From CBDAMZ01 sp965197375 (lineage in GTDB: Bacteria; Acidobacteriota; Vicinamibacteria; Vicinamibacterales; UBA8438): a DNA stretch of 64,000 nt. How positions within the stretch are numbered: position 1 is the stretch's first letter; every line of letters starts with the position of its first letter. The translations under genes and the position numbers were made by a program. The stretch spans positions 411,202 to 475,201 of the forward strand of contig CBDAMZ010000009.1 in assembly GCA_965197375.1 (NCBI GenBank). The letters run 5' to 3'. Shown here one piece after another: positions 52,089 to 61,069 of this stretch. The notes under the pieces are model-generated. The model saw only the letters and a program-made list of their open reading frames with translations, did not search any database and was not told where the DNA came from.

Positions 52089-53369
52089 TTACCCGAGCCC
52101 GATTCGAAGCACCGTGAACAACAGCCAGCAGGTTGCACCGCCAACCACCGTCATCGATAGGGCCCACGCCATCAGCTTGTTGAACAGCTTCCGACTGTCC
52201 TCGCTCGCCGGGGCAGCCGCCATGCAAAGTGCCCCCAGGGTTGACAGCGGCGAGATATCCACCAGGTGTCCCCCGACGTTCATCGAGGAGGCAATCGCGA
52301 GTGGCTCGACGCCGCCGAGCTGCTCGGCCAAACCAGGGACAGTCGGCAGGAAAGCTGGGAGCACCACGCCAGAGGTGCTGCTATAGATCGAGATGAACCC
52401 CGTCGAAAAGGCGATGACGGCCGTGACTGACTCCGGTGTTGACATGCCGGCCAGCATTTGCGTGAAGAGATCGAGGCCGCCGGTCTCGTCGAGCACCGAG
52501 ATGAGGATCGTTACACCGCACACCATCATGATGACCCGCCACGGCATGATTTTGACTGCCTCGAAATCGTCCCCCGCCTTGAGCAGCGACAGGAGCATCG
52601 CGCCACCAAACGCGCTGAGGCCGACGTTAACGTCGAACAGGACAACGCCCGTGATCACCGAACCGATTACGCTAATGGTAATCCAGTGCTGCCGCGCGAA
52701 CGCGTCACCGGCTGCTGGCTTACTCGTGCTCGACGGCACGACGACTGCTCCCGCGTGATGGCATCCAAGGAGGCGCCATCCGCCGAAGAGAAAGTACGCG
52801 CCGAAGGCGATGATCAAATGGGCCATCATGTTATTCAGGTACGTGTGCTGCTCGAAGCCGGCCAGCCCGATATCCGCCATGACCCCGTTGACGATGACGC
52901 CGGTTGGCGCGATCGGTGAGAGCGAACCAGCATTGGCCCCGTTGCCCACCATAATTGCCATCAGAAACGCTGGAACTCCGACCTGCCAGGCCACAGCCAT
53001 TGCCATCGGTGCAATGAGCGCCGTCGCCGCGATGTTACCCGGTCCGATGGATGCAAGGCCGAACGACAGGAAAAAAAACATCATCGGCATAACGCCGACG
53101 TTGCCTCGACAAAGGTGCACTGCCTTGTGCGCGATCCGGTCCAGCGTTCCGTTGGCCTGCGCCTGAGAAAACAGGAGTGTCACGCCGGTCAGCGTGAGAA
53201 AGAGCCGAGTCGGAAATCCCGCCATTACCTCATTGGCGCTCATCCCGGCGACGTAGACGCCGACGAGCCACGCTAGCGTGATCGCCAGGAACCCGACGTG
53301 AAGTCTGATCGTGCAGCTGACGATGATGGTGACGAGCAGCGCGCCGAGAGAGAAGAGGGCTGGATTCAT
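52089..53369 (-). CDS. MatC-like dicarboxylate/ion transporter
   Basis: About 426 residues, highly hydrophobic, ten or more helices. The N-terminal MatC (malonate/dicarboxylate carrier) pattern reads AWLVGVYVAGMSANEVMAGF, then GLASIGPGNIAATALIAP and VGNGANAGSLSPIAPTGVIV. ATG 53369 is used since residues upstream (to 53462) are not transporter-like. It belongs to the ion-transporter superfamily. Substrate probably a C3-C4 dicarboxylate, not certain. It is convergent with modC. Confidence 0.85.
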   Translation of the reverse strand: MNPALFSLGALLVTIIVSCTIRLHVGFLAITLAWLVGVYVAGMSANEVMAGFPTRLFLTLTGVTLLFSQAQANGTLDRIAHKAVHLCRGNVGVMPMMFFFLSFGLASIGPGNIAATALIAPMAMAVAWQVGVPAFLMAIMVGNGANAGSLSPIAPTGVIVNGVMADIGLAGFEQHTYLNNMMAHLIIAFGAYFLFGGWRLLGCHHAGAVVVPSSTSKPAAGDAFARQHWITISVIGSVITGVVLFDVNVGLSAFGGAMLLSLLKAGDDFEAVKIMPWRVIMMVCGVTILISVLDETGGLDLFTQMLAGMSTPESVTAVIAFSTGFISIYSSTSGVVLPAFLPTVPGLAEQLGGVEPLAIASSMNVGGHLVDISPLSTLGALCMAAAPASEDSRKLFNKLMAWALSMTVVGGATCWLLFTVLRIGLG

Positions 53370-53650
53370 GAGCGGGCAGTATAGCCCTACCGGGGACTGT
53401 TGGCTGGTGCAGAATCTTGGCGCATGCGAAAGCGCTAGAGGTGCGCCGGCCTGTTGGGCCATGCCGTCTAGGCCGAAAATAACTTAAAGAGAGGTTCCTG
53501 CTCTACTGCCTGGCCGTCCTAGCTGGAAGGCCCGCGCCCCCGGGGGCCAGCGCGGACGGAGTGAGGACCGAGCGTTTGTCGCAACCACGGCGGGGGTTCG
53601 TCGATTGCCACGCGCTCGCGCGGGTGCCAGAATGGGTGGTGCCGACACGA

Positions 53651-55000
53651 ATGCATATCATCATCATCAGCGGCGGAGACACCGGCTACGCTCTCGCCGC
53701 GGCCCTCGCTCCCCAGCACGAAATCTTCATCGTTGACGCCGACCCGCTCCGCGGTGATCGCTCTACCCTTGCCGACGTGAAGTTCGTTGCCGGTAGTGGC
53801 ACCAACCTGGAGGTTCTCCGGCTGGCGGGCGCCGACCAATGTGACTTGCTGATCGCCGCAACCCGCCTCGACGAAGTCAACATTGTTGCCTGCTCGCTTG
53901 CCAGCCAGCTCGGCGCGCGTGAGACCATCTGCTTTGTGTCCAAAGCAGACTTTCTCCGGCCGCCAGACGGCGGCGAGAGCCTGCGCAAGCATTTCGGTAT
54001 CGGTCAGGTCATCTGGCCGGAAGCGCAACTGGCGGCGGCAATCGAGCGGATCATCATGGCCCCTGGCGCTGTCGACGCTGAAGTCTTTGCCGGCGGGCGA
54101 GTTCAGCTCCTCGAGTTTCGATTGGAGGAAAAGTCGCCGTTCGTTGACCACCCAGTCTCCACATTGGATCTGCCGTATGGCGTTGTGATCGTTGCCGTCA
54201 AGCATGAGGATTCGATCTCGATTCCACGCGGGCAAACCAGCCTGATGCCTGGTGATAAGGTCGTTCTAATGGGGACCCGAGAGGCGATGGGTCGTCTGCG
54301 AAGGAAGATCTCGCCTGGCGTTGGAGAAGCGGTCGCACAGCGCGTGACGATCATTGGCGGCGGGGATGTTGGCTACCGGTTAGCGCAGCACATTGATCAG
54401 GCTGAGGGTATTCAGCTACGCGTCATCGAACGGGATCGGGCACGGGGTGAGATGTTGGCGGCAACTTTGCGGAACGCCCTCATCTTACACGGCGACGGGA
54501 CCGACCTCGAATTGCTCGAATCCGAAGATATCGGACGAAGTGACGTCATGGTGTCGGTCATCGACAATGACGAGCGCAATCTGCTGGCGTGCCTACTGGG
54601 TCGTCAGCTAGGTGTGCGGAAAGTGATTACGCGCGTTAGCAAACCGTCGAACCTTCGGCTCTTTGAGCGTGTCGGCATCGATGCTGCGCTGTCGGCGCGA
54701 GGCGCGGCCGTGACCTCCGTCGTGTATCAGATCGACGGTGGACGGGCGAGCTTGCTGGCCATCCTCGAGGAGGGGCAGGCCCGCGTGGTCGAGTTGACGG
54801 TGCCGCCGGATTACCCCCCGACCGCTCTCAAGGATCTGTCGCTGCCAGAAGAGTCGATCGTCGGATCCATTCTGCGAGGAGGCGACGTGCTTGTACCGCG
54901 CGGGAAAGATTACGTGAAGGGCGGTGATCGGTTGCTGGTGTGCTGCGTCGAGGTCGCCGTGCACCGCGTCCGGGATTTATTTGCTGCTGGTTCCGGGTAG
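53651..55000 (+). CDS. trkA: Trk potassium uptake regulatory protein TrkA
   Basis: About 449 residues with two tandem RCK modules. NAD-binding motifs are IIISGGDTGYALAAALA at the N-terminus and VTIIGGGDVGYRLAQHID in the second half; each is followed by a TrkA-C segment. ATG 53651 opens the first Rossmann fold; the upstream frame to 53561 is non-conserved. It gates the TrkH channel in the next gene, 34 bp on. Confidence 0.95.
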   Translation: MHIIIISGGDTGYALAAALAPQHEIFIVDADPLRGDRSTLADVKFVAGSGTNLEVLRLAGADQCDLLIAATRLDEVNIVACSLASQLGARETICFVSKADFLRPPDGGESLRKHFGIGQVIWPEAQLAAAIERIIMAPGAVDAEVFAGGRVQLLEFRLEEKSPFVDHPVSTLDLPYGVVIVAVKHEDSISIPRGQTSLMPGDKVVLMGTREAMGRLRRKISPGVGEAVAQRVTIIGGGDVGYRLAQHIDQAEGIQLRVIERDRARGEMLAATLRNALILHGDGTDLELLESEDIGRSDVMVSVIDNDERNLLACLLGRQLGVRKVITRVSKPSNLRLFERVGIDAALSARGAAVTSVVYQIDGGRASLLAILEEGQARVVELTVPPDYPPTALKDLSLPEESIVGSILRGGDVLVPRGKDYVKGGDRLLVCCVEVAVHRVRDLFAAGSG

Positions 55001-55034
55001 CTGCTGGTTGCTAGCTCCTGGTACGCTTGCTCTC

Positions 55035-56501
55035 ATGCGCCTGTCCGTCGTCATTAACGTCATCGGTCGGATGCTTCGGCTGTTCGGCATAGTATTCGCC
55101 GTCCCTGCGGCCGTGTGTTGGTTCTACGGTGAGCGGTGGGATGCCGGCGGGCTCGTGGTGGGCGGTGGTGTTTCGGTGATCCTCGGGCAGCTGATGATTC
55201 TGTGGTCCGACGAGGCCGGGGAGGATCTACGACGGATCGAAGCGCTTGCCGTGGTGGCCGGCACCTGGCTTGTGGTGGCACACCTTGGTGCCGTGCCCTA
55301 CCTCTGGGCGGGCCTTCCTTTCATTGATGCGCTCTTTGAGTCGATGTCGGGGTTCACGACCACTGGAGCAACAATCCTCGCCCATTTCGACCGGCTCGGC
55401 CGCGGCATGCTGTTCTGGCGGTCGATGACACAGTGGATCGGGGGGCTAGGCGTGATCACGCTGTTCGTGGCCGTGTTTCCCCGGCTCGCCATCGACGTGC
55501 GGCAGTTGTTCCTCACGGAGACCGAGGCCGGGGCGGTCCTAGGTGAGAAGTTGACGCCTCAGATTCGCAAGACCGTGACTTATCTTTGGCGGCTCTATGC
55601 CGGGTTGACGCTGGCGGCGTTGATCGCGTTGTTGATCGCGGGCATGCCCTTCTACGACGCCGTCTGCCATGCTATGACGACGCTTTCGGCGGGCGGCTTT
55701 TCACCACACCCTGAGTCGATCATGGGCTACGGCAACGCGGCGGTCGAGTGGGTCATCTGCGTTTTCATGTTCCTCGCCGGGGCTAACTTCGCCCTGCAGT
55801 ATCTGGCGCTTCTGGGCCGCCCTAGCCTGCTGTTTCGCGACGAAGAGTTCAGAGCTTACACGGCCATCGCGGTTCTGGCGACCGCGTGTCTTGGCCTGGT
55901 CCTGTGGCGCGTCAGCGGTGACGCGACTGCCTTCCGACATAGCACGTTTCAGACCCTGTCGATTCTGACGACGACGGGGTACGCCAGCATCGACTGGGTG
56001 CTGTGGACTGACCAGGCCAAGGTCGTGCTCCTGGCGCTGATGTTTGTTGGCGGGTGCGCCGGTTCGGCCGCCGGTGGGCCCAAGGTCCTGCGGCACGTGC
56101 TGGTTGGGCGCTACACGTTGTTGGAGCTGCGGCGTACGCTTCACCCCCGCGGCGTTCTGCCGGTCAAGCTTGGGGGGAAGGTCGTCCCAGAAGAAGTGAT
56201 GCGAACCGCGCTCGTCTTCTTCTTGTTCTACATCCTGATGTTTGCTATCTGCGCCGCCCTGGTGATCGGGCTCGGGGCAGACATCGTCACCGGTCTCACG
56301 GCGACGATCGGCACGCTCGGCAACATCGGGCCGGGCCTAGCCGGAGTGGGGCCGATGGCGAATTATGGCCACCTGCACCCGCTGAGTAAAATCGTGCTCA
56401 CGGCTGCCATGTGGATCGGGCGGTTGGAGGTATTGGCCGTGCTGGCGCTGTTGCGGCCCGAGGTCTGGCGGGGCTCCCACTGGCGGGCCCTGCAGCAATA
56501 G
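55035..56501 (+). CDS. trkH: Trk potassium uptake channel TrkH
   Basis: About 488 residues. Four pore segments are visible: SGFTTTGATI, TLSAGGFSPH, LTTTGYASID and LGNIGPGLA, the typical selectivity filters of Trk/Ktr channels. ATG 55035 starts the membrane protein; the upstream frame overlaps trkA. It forms the potassium-translocating subunit with TrkA on its cytoplasmic side. Confidence 0.95.
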   Translation: MRLSVVINVIGRMLRLFGIVFAVPAAVCWFYGERWDAGGLVVGGGVSVILGQLMILWSDEAGEDLRRIEALAVVAGTWLVVAHLGAVPYLWAGLPFIDALFESMSGFTTTGATILAHFDRLGRGMLFWRSMTQWIGGLGVITLFVAVFPRLAIDVRQLFLTETEAGAVLGEKLTPQIRKTVTYLWRLYAGLTLAALIALLIAGMPFYDAVCHAMTTLSAGGFSPHPESIMGYGNAAVEWVICVFMFLAGANFALQYLALLGRPSLLFRDEEFRAYTAIAVLATACLGLVLWRVSGDATAFRHSTFQTLSILTTTGYASIDWVLWTDQAKVVLLALMFVGGCAGSAAGGPKVLRHVLVGRYTLLELRRTLHPRGVLPVKLGGKVVPEEVMRTALVFFLFYILMFAICAALVIGLGADIVTGLTATIGTLGNIGPGLAGVGPMANYGHLHPLSKIVLTAAMWIGRLEVLAVLALLRPEVWRGSHWRALQQ

Positions 56502-56575
56502 TCCCGCCCGTGTCGCCTCGTTGGGCTTTTTGTTTTGGGCTGCACCCGAGCCCCGAACGGTCGACGGCGAACTCT

Positions 56576-57022
56576 GTGATCTATTTGGTTCACCATGGTG
56601 CAGCTGCCTCCCCAGATGTTGATCCCCAGCGTCCCCTCACGGAGGTTGGGCGCGCGGGCGTGGAGCGGGTTGCCTTGGCAGCGGCGGCAGGCGGGGCCAC
56701 GCCAGAGGCGATCTGGCACAGCGGTAAACTGCGGGCTCGCCAGACGGGAGAGGTCTTCAGGCACGCCTGCAACCCGTTGGCACGGTTCACCCTGGTTCGC
56801 GGCCTGCAGCCGAATGATCCGCCCGATGTGCTGGCTGACCGAGTGATCGGTGAGACGCGTGACTTGATGCTGGTCGGCCACTTGCCACACATAGCGCGCC
56901 TGTTCAATCGGCTAGTCGATGGGAATGCGGACGGGCTCCTCGACTTCCCTTCCCACGGTGTCGTCGCGCTCGAGCAAAACCCGAGCGGGGGCGGGTGGCG
57001 CGAGGTGTGGAGAGTTGGCTAA
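56576..57022 (+). CDS. SixA-like phosphohistidine phosphatase
   Basis: About 149 residues from GTG 56576, which gives the family's usual first strand (MIYLVHHGAA). Histidine-phosphatase-superfamily features: the catalytic His motif is HHG instead of RHG, and VGHLPHIARLFNRLV carries the second His. SGKLRARQTGEVF is typical of SixA. The normally invariant Arg of RHG is replaced by His. It may dephosphorylate phospho-His proteins. Its end overlaps the decarboxylase remnant on the other strand. Confidence 0.82.
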   Translation: MIYLVHHGAAASPDVDPQRPLTEVGRAGVERVALAAAAGGATPEAIWHSGKLRARQTGEVFRHACNPLARFTLVRGLQPNDPPDVLADRVIGETRDLMLVGHLPHIARLFNRLVDGNADGLLDFPSHGVVALEQNPSGGGWREVWRVG

Positions 57023-57240
57023 ATGCGGGGTTCCTTCCTGCGGCATTCCTTCGCCAGGTGCTCCTGTGGCGGGCTTGTCGGGAGCGCGTCGCGGATCGCC
57101 CCCGGCTTGGCGCACGACAGCACCGGGTATCGTTCAGTGCCGTTCAGGTAGGCCGAAACCCAGTCGACCAGCCGATGGCCATGGCGGCGAAACGTCTCGG
57201 GATCCATGTCGCTGAGCGGCTTACCAGAACTTCGCGACAT
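57019..57240 (-). pseudogene. N-terminal fragment of an aromatic-L-amino-acid decarboxylase
   Basis: From ATG 57240 on the minus strand. About 60 codons match the start of group II PLP decarboxylases: MDPETFRRHGHRLVDWVSAY followed by RYPVLSCAKPGAIRDALP and SPPQE. The similarity then ends abruptly near 57060 and the frame runs into TAG. The rest, including the PLP lysine, is gone; sixA occupies the region beyond. It is therefore a deletion remnant. Confidence 0.75.
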
Positions 57241-57283
57241 GAGTGTGCGTGCTGGTGAGCCCATGGACGCCGAAGGCCGGCGG

Positions 57284-57922
57284 CTAGCCTCCCGCGCCGA
57301 CGTATTCGAGGGCAAACTCCTTAAGGCCTTTGCTACGTAGGCCAATTGCTTCGGCTTCCGCCGTGGCTTCCTCAAGCGACCAGCCATCTAATTTGACTCG
57401 CTTGATCAGCCACATCGCGCCGACGCGGTTGGCCGACCCGCAATGAATGTAAATTGGCTGATTCGCCGGGTCAGCGACCGCGCTAAGGAATGACTCGATC
57501 ACCTCGGCGCTAGGCTCGCGGAACGGGAGGTGGATGTAGTTCAGGCCGGCCCCTTCCGCTGCCGCCTTCCCGGCTTCGACCGTCGCGCCTCGCTCACCAT
57601 CGGTGCGGAAGTTGATGACGGTCACGAAACCGCGGGTTTTTAGCTCAGCCATCGCTTCGGGCGGTGTGGCACCGGCGCAGGCAACGGTGGCGTCGACACG
57701 CGTGTAGTTCACGACATCCTTCGGACCTTCTTCATCCTGAAAGCCAGGTGGCGCATCAGTAGGTATCGGCTCGTCAGGCGCCGCAGTGGCGGTTGCCGAC
57801 CCGGCTTGGGATTCCACCGCCGGCTCGGCGGTACAGGCGAGGTTCACCGCCGCGACGAACACGGTGGCACCGAACATTGCGAATAAGGTTCTTAACTGTT
57901 CCATGGTCAATGATCGTAGCAT
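57284..57922 (-). CDS. Lipoprotein with dual-specificity/BLH-type phosphatase domain
   Basis: About 212 residues; an ATG at 57904 is an alternative start. The N-terminus has a lipoprotein-like signal, FVAAVNLACTAEP. After a linker, the cysteine-phosphatase domain has ELKTRGFVTVINFRTDGERG and the active loop IYIHCGSANRVGAMW, a C-X4-R form as in BLH/DUF442 proteins. It may act as a phosphatase or a sulfurtransferase-like enzyme outside the cytoplasm. The substrate is unknown. It lies between two damaged genes but is itself intact. Confidence 0.85.
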   Translation of the reverse strand: MLRSLTMEQLRTLFAMFGATVFVAAVNLACTAEPAVESQAGSATATAAPDEPIPTDAPPGFQDEEGPKDVVNYTRVDATVACAGATPPEAMAELKTRGFVTVINFRTDGERGATVEAGKAAAEGAGLNYIHLPFREPSAEVIESFLSAVADPANQPIYIHCGSANRVGAMWLIKRVKLDGWSLEEATAEAEAIGLRSKGLKEFALEYVGAGG

Positions 57923-57954
57923 CCATCCAGGGATCCTGGGGAAAGGAGCTGCTT

Positions 57955-58422
57955 TTGGCAGAAATTGTTTACACTAGTCGGCTGCGTATTGAGCAGGTCA
58001 AGGGGCCTCTACGGTAGGCATTCCTTGAAAATTTCGACCAGCCGATCCGCTTCGGCGTGCATGGCGGCATCAAGAAATTTTATGGGATCGAGCCTGAGGA
58101 AGAGGTGCCCGCCACGCTTGACCACATCGTTGGCGCGGTCGGCGGCTGACTACTGGGAACTTTGGCACGCGCACTGGAGGTGCGCGCAATTCCGGCGTTC
58201 TCAAACACGATCAGCGCCTCGGTCGAAGGCGACATCGAAGCGATCGATAAGGTTCTGCGTATCACGCGGATCCGGGTTCGCTGCCACTTGAAAGTTCCTA
58301 AAGGCAAACGCGAGGCTGCGGAGCGCGCCGTCGAAAAGCACTCCACGGGCTGTCCGGCCGCTAACAGCGTCCGCGGATGTATCGGCTTGGACATCAAGGC
58401 GGACATCGAGGAAGGGAGTTAG
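57955..58422 (+). CDS. OsmC-family protein with in-frame TGA (candidate selenocysteine) and a premature TAG
   Basis: Reading from TTG 57955 (GGAG seven bases upstream) one frame gives 155 codons of OsmC-like sequence. It includes FGVHGGIKKFYGIEPEEE, LDHIVGAVGG-TGA-LLGTLARALE and, near the end, GCPAANSVRGC with the second redox Cys. The TGA (58147-58149, codon 65) sits where OsmC proteins have their catalytic Cys, and a hairpin follows. A TAG at 58015-58017 (codon 21) also interrupts the frame. Either it is a selenoprotein gene with a recent nonsense mutation or sequencing error, or a plain pseudogene. It would reduce organic peroxides. Without recoding, only 58162-58422 is open. Confidence 0.65.
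58168..58186 (+). promoter_or_regulatory. Candidate bacterial SECIS hairpin
   Basis: CGCGCAC (58168-58174), a 5-base loop TGGAG, then GTGCGCG (58180-58186): a perfect 7-bp stem. The loop begins 25 bases after the in-frame TGA and has G at its second position. This agrees with the general bacterial SECIS model (loop about 16-37 bases after UGA, G in the first two loop positions). In a GC-rich genome such a stem can also arise by chance. Confidence 0.5.
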
Positions 58423-59440
58423 GGAGGCGAGATGGCTTCCATCTTCTTCGAAATGGCGTTGATGAACTCCACGGTCGTCGACGTCCCACCCAGATTGTGC
58501 ATGCGAGCAAATCCCTCGGAGAGCACGTCCTTGAGTGAGGTCACAATCCGGTCGGCCGTTTTGTTTTCATCGAGGTATCGCAGCATCATCACCGCTGACA
58601 GTAGCAGCGCCGGCGGGTTAGCTTTTTGCTATCCGGTAATGTCAGGAGCCGTGCAGTGGACCGCCTCGAACACTGCCACCTCATCTCCTAAATTGGCCGG
58701 GGGCACCAGTCCGAGCCCTCCGACGGGTCCGGCGCAAAGGTCAGACACGATGTTGTCGCCGTAGAGGTTGGGCAGCAACAGGACGTCGAACTGCGCCGGG
58801 TTGAGTACAAGGTGCATGCCGACGACGTCGACGAGCCGCTCGTCGTATTTCAACTCTGGGAAATTTCTGGCCACCGACCGCACGTGGTCAAGGAAGAGAC
58901 CATCGCTGAGTTTCATGATGTTTGCCTTGTGTGCGGCGGTAACCAGGCGGCGCCCCTTACGGTGCGCATAGTTAAAGGCAAACCGCGCGATGCGCTCGGA
59001 GGCGCTGGCGGTGATCACCTTCAACGGTTCAACTACCCCAGGCACTACCTGGTGCTCGAGTCCCGAATAGAGATCCTCGGTGTTCTCGCGGACGATAATC
59101 AGATCGACGCTCGCGAAGCCGCTGTTGATGTGCCGGGTAGGCTGAAGACCGGGCGCAGGTCCGCGGAGAGGTCCAGCTGGCGCTGCAAATCGACGTTCAC
59201 ACCGGCAAACCCTTCGCCGATCGGCGTGGCGATTGGGTCCTTTAGGGAGACACTATTGCGCGCGACCGCGTCTAATACGTGTTGTGGGAGCGGGACGCCC
59301 ACGCGCTGCAACGCACTAACGCCGGCGTCGTGCCGCTCCCACTCCAGCTTGATGCCGCACCTGTCGAGGAGACTGACGACCGCGTTGCTTGCCTCGGGTC
59401 CGATACCATCCCCCGGAATCAGCGTGACGCGATGTGCCAA
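58419..59440 (-). pseudogene. Broken NAD-dependent isocitrate dehydrogenase gene
   Basis: From TTG 59440: VTLIPGDGIGPEASNAVVSL, ATPIGEGF and LRPVFSLPGT. A frameshift near 59125-59135 follows. The frame then continues as VDLIIVRENTEDLYSGLEHQ, NIMKLSDGLF and LPNLYGDNIVSDLCAGPVGG to HCTAPDITG, where a TAG (58631-58629) stops it. Sequence of the same family continues in frame to TAA 58421-58419. Conserved residues are also altered (KGP to KDP, HGTAPD to HCTAPD, a DLY to DLS change). All point to a decaying gene. It ends tail-to-tail with the OsmC gene, stop codons overlapping. Confidence 0.85.
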
Positions 59441-59532
59441 AACACACCATTATAATCGGCACTGTCAACGTGCGCCGGTCACCTAATACGTCACATGTCA
59501 CGTGATGGAAAGCGGTCCTGGTACGTCTAACT

Positions 59533-61008
59533 GTGGATGAGCTTGCTACGTGCGTGAACTGGCTGACCTGGAGCAACGCCGCGTTCGCGCGCGCCCGTTC
59601 CGAGCGGATACCGGTACTGCTTGCACTCGGCACGAGCTGGTGCCAGGGGTGTGCGGCCATGGCTCGCACCACTTACGATGAACCAGTCGTCGCGGAGCTC
59701 ATCCGCGGGCGGTTCGTTCCGATTTGGGTCGACGCCGACCGACGTCCAGACATCAATGAGCGGTACAACCTCGGTGCGTGGCCGACGACCGCATTCCTTA
59801 CTCCAAATGGTCACATCCTCGGCGGTGAGACCTACGTCGGAGCGGAACGAATGGTCTATCTGTTACGCCGAGTCGCCGACGCGTTCGCGGCCCGCCACGA
59901 GGAGCTTGAGGCCCAATCTGTCCGACGAGCGCCGTTCGTCTCGGCATCGGTCGACGCCGACCCAGATGCTGGCGTTGAGGATTGGCTCGTCGGTGAGCTG
60001 CTCGATCAGTTTGACGCTGAGCACGGAGGCTTTGGGGCCGAGGCGAAGCACGTGCAGGCCGAGGCACTGCATTTTGCGGCCCTGCGATCTCGTCTGGGCG
60101 ATTCGGCATTCGCGCCCGTTGTGGCACGAACGCTCGAAGCGATCGGCTGGGGCGGACTCTATGATGCGGTTGACGGCGGCGTGTTTCGCTACTGTACGAA
60201 GCGGGATTGGACGAAGCCGAGCTTCGAAAAAGTGCTTGATGTAAACGCCGCCGTGCTCGGACTGCTGCTCGATGGACCCAACTCCGGCTATCGTGACCGT
60301 GCCGTCGGCCTTCTCCGTTACGTGCGAGAGACGCTGATCGATCGGTCAGACGGAGGGTTCTTCGCAAGCCAGCGTGCCGACGAGGTGTACTATGGCGCCA
60401 CCACCAAAGACGCGCGTCGAGCGCTCAGCTCACCCCCCGTCGACCAGTCGGTGTACGCTGACGGGAATGCCTTGATGGCCACGTCATTCGTGCGTGCCGC
60501 CGCTGCGTTTGGCGACTCGTCGCTCCTCGAATTTGCCGTGACGTCGCTCGAGCGCGTGGTCCTCGCTACGTATGAACGAGGTGGTGGGATTGCGCACCAG
60601 GCCAACAGTGAGAACAGCGTCCGCGGCCTGCTCGTCGACCAAGTTTGGGTCAGCGCTGCCTTGCTCGATCTCTACGCAGCAACGGGCCGAGACGCGTACC
60701 TCGATATGGCACAGGAGTTGATGCATTTTGCCGTGCGCGCGCTGTGGCACGGCGCCGGCGGCTTTATGGACCGGGTGTCGGCGCCAGACGATATCGGTCT
60801 CCTGCGCGAGCCGGTCAAGCCGTTTGCTGCTAACTGCGCGGCGGCGCGGGTTCTGGCCCGTTTGGCACGGCTCACCCAGCAGGCGGAGCTCCGCGCGCGC
60901 GCGGCGTCGACTCTCGCGTCACAGAACGCAACGGTTCGGGCACACGGTGTGGATGCGGCACCTTACGTGCTGGCACTGAAAGAGTTGACGAGCGACACTA
61001 CCAGCTGA
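59533..61008 (+). CDS. Thioredoxin-like DUF255/YyaL-family protein
   Basis: 491 residues, GTG start. The N-terminal thioredoxin-like domain contains LGTSWCQGCAAMARTTYDEP (a CxxC motif) and WPTTAFLTPNGHILGG. The remainder, with GGLYDAVDGGVFRYCTKRDW and ANSENSVRGLLVDQ, looks like the alpha-alpha toroid of YyaL/SSP411-type proteins. It is shorter than typical members (~650 residues). Function unresolved; a redox role is plausible. No signal peptide. Confidence 0.85.
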   Translation: MDELATCVNWLTWSNAAFARARSERIPVLLALGTSWCQGCAAMARTTYDEPVVAELIRGRFVPIWVDADRRPDINERYNLGAWPTTAFLTPNGHILGGETYVGAERMVYLLRRVADAFAARHEELEAQSVRRAPFVSASVDADPDAGVEDWLVGELLDQFDAEHGGFGAEAKHVQAEALHFAALRSRLGDSAFAPVVARTLEAIGWGGLYDAVDGGVFRYCTKRDWTKPSFEKVLDVNAAVLGLLLDGPNSGYRDRAVGLLRYVRETLIDRSDGGFFASQRADEVYYGATTKDARRALSSPPVDQSVYADGNALMATSFVRAAAAFGDSSLLEFAVTSLERVVLATYERGGGIAHQANSENSVRGLLVDQVWVSAALLDLYAATGRDAYLDMAQELMHFAVRALWHGAGGFMDRVSAPDDIGLLREPVKPFAANCAAARVLARLARLTQQAELRARAASTLASQNATVRAHGVDAAPYVLALKELTSDTTS

Positions 61009-61069
61009 CGGGCTGCAAGGTCAGGATCCCCTGTTACACCTGTGCTAGACTCCCCGGCCGGAGGTCATC

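Noticed and set aside
53561..53650. Longer TrkA starting at 53561.
   Set aside because: The extra 30 residues are Arg-rich and precede the Rossmann fold; ATG 53651 gives the normal N-terminus.
54984..55030. Repeated GCTGCTGGTT between trkA and trkH.
   Set aside because: Two short imperfect copies only, partly inside the trkA end; likely chance.
56506..56535. GCCC/GGGC hairpin with a T-run after trkH as a terminator.
   Set aside because: The stem is only 4 bp with a 13-base loop; too weak to call.
58015..58631. TAG codons inside both the OsmC and isocitrate dehydrogenase frames, hinting at amber recoding such as pyrrolysine.
   Set aside because: TAG is an ordinary stop in this window (for example purE, fabI and hisI), and the dehydrogenase also has a frameshift, so plain mutation explains it better.
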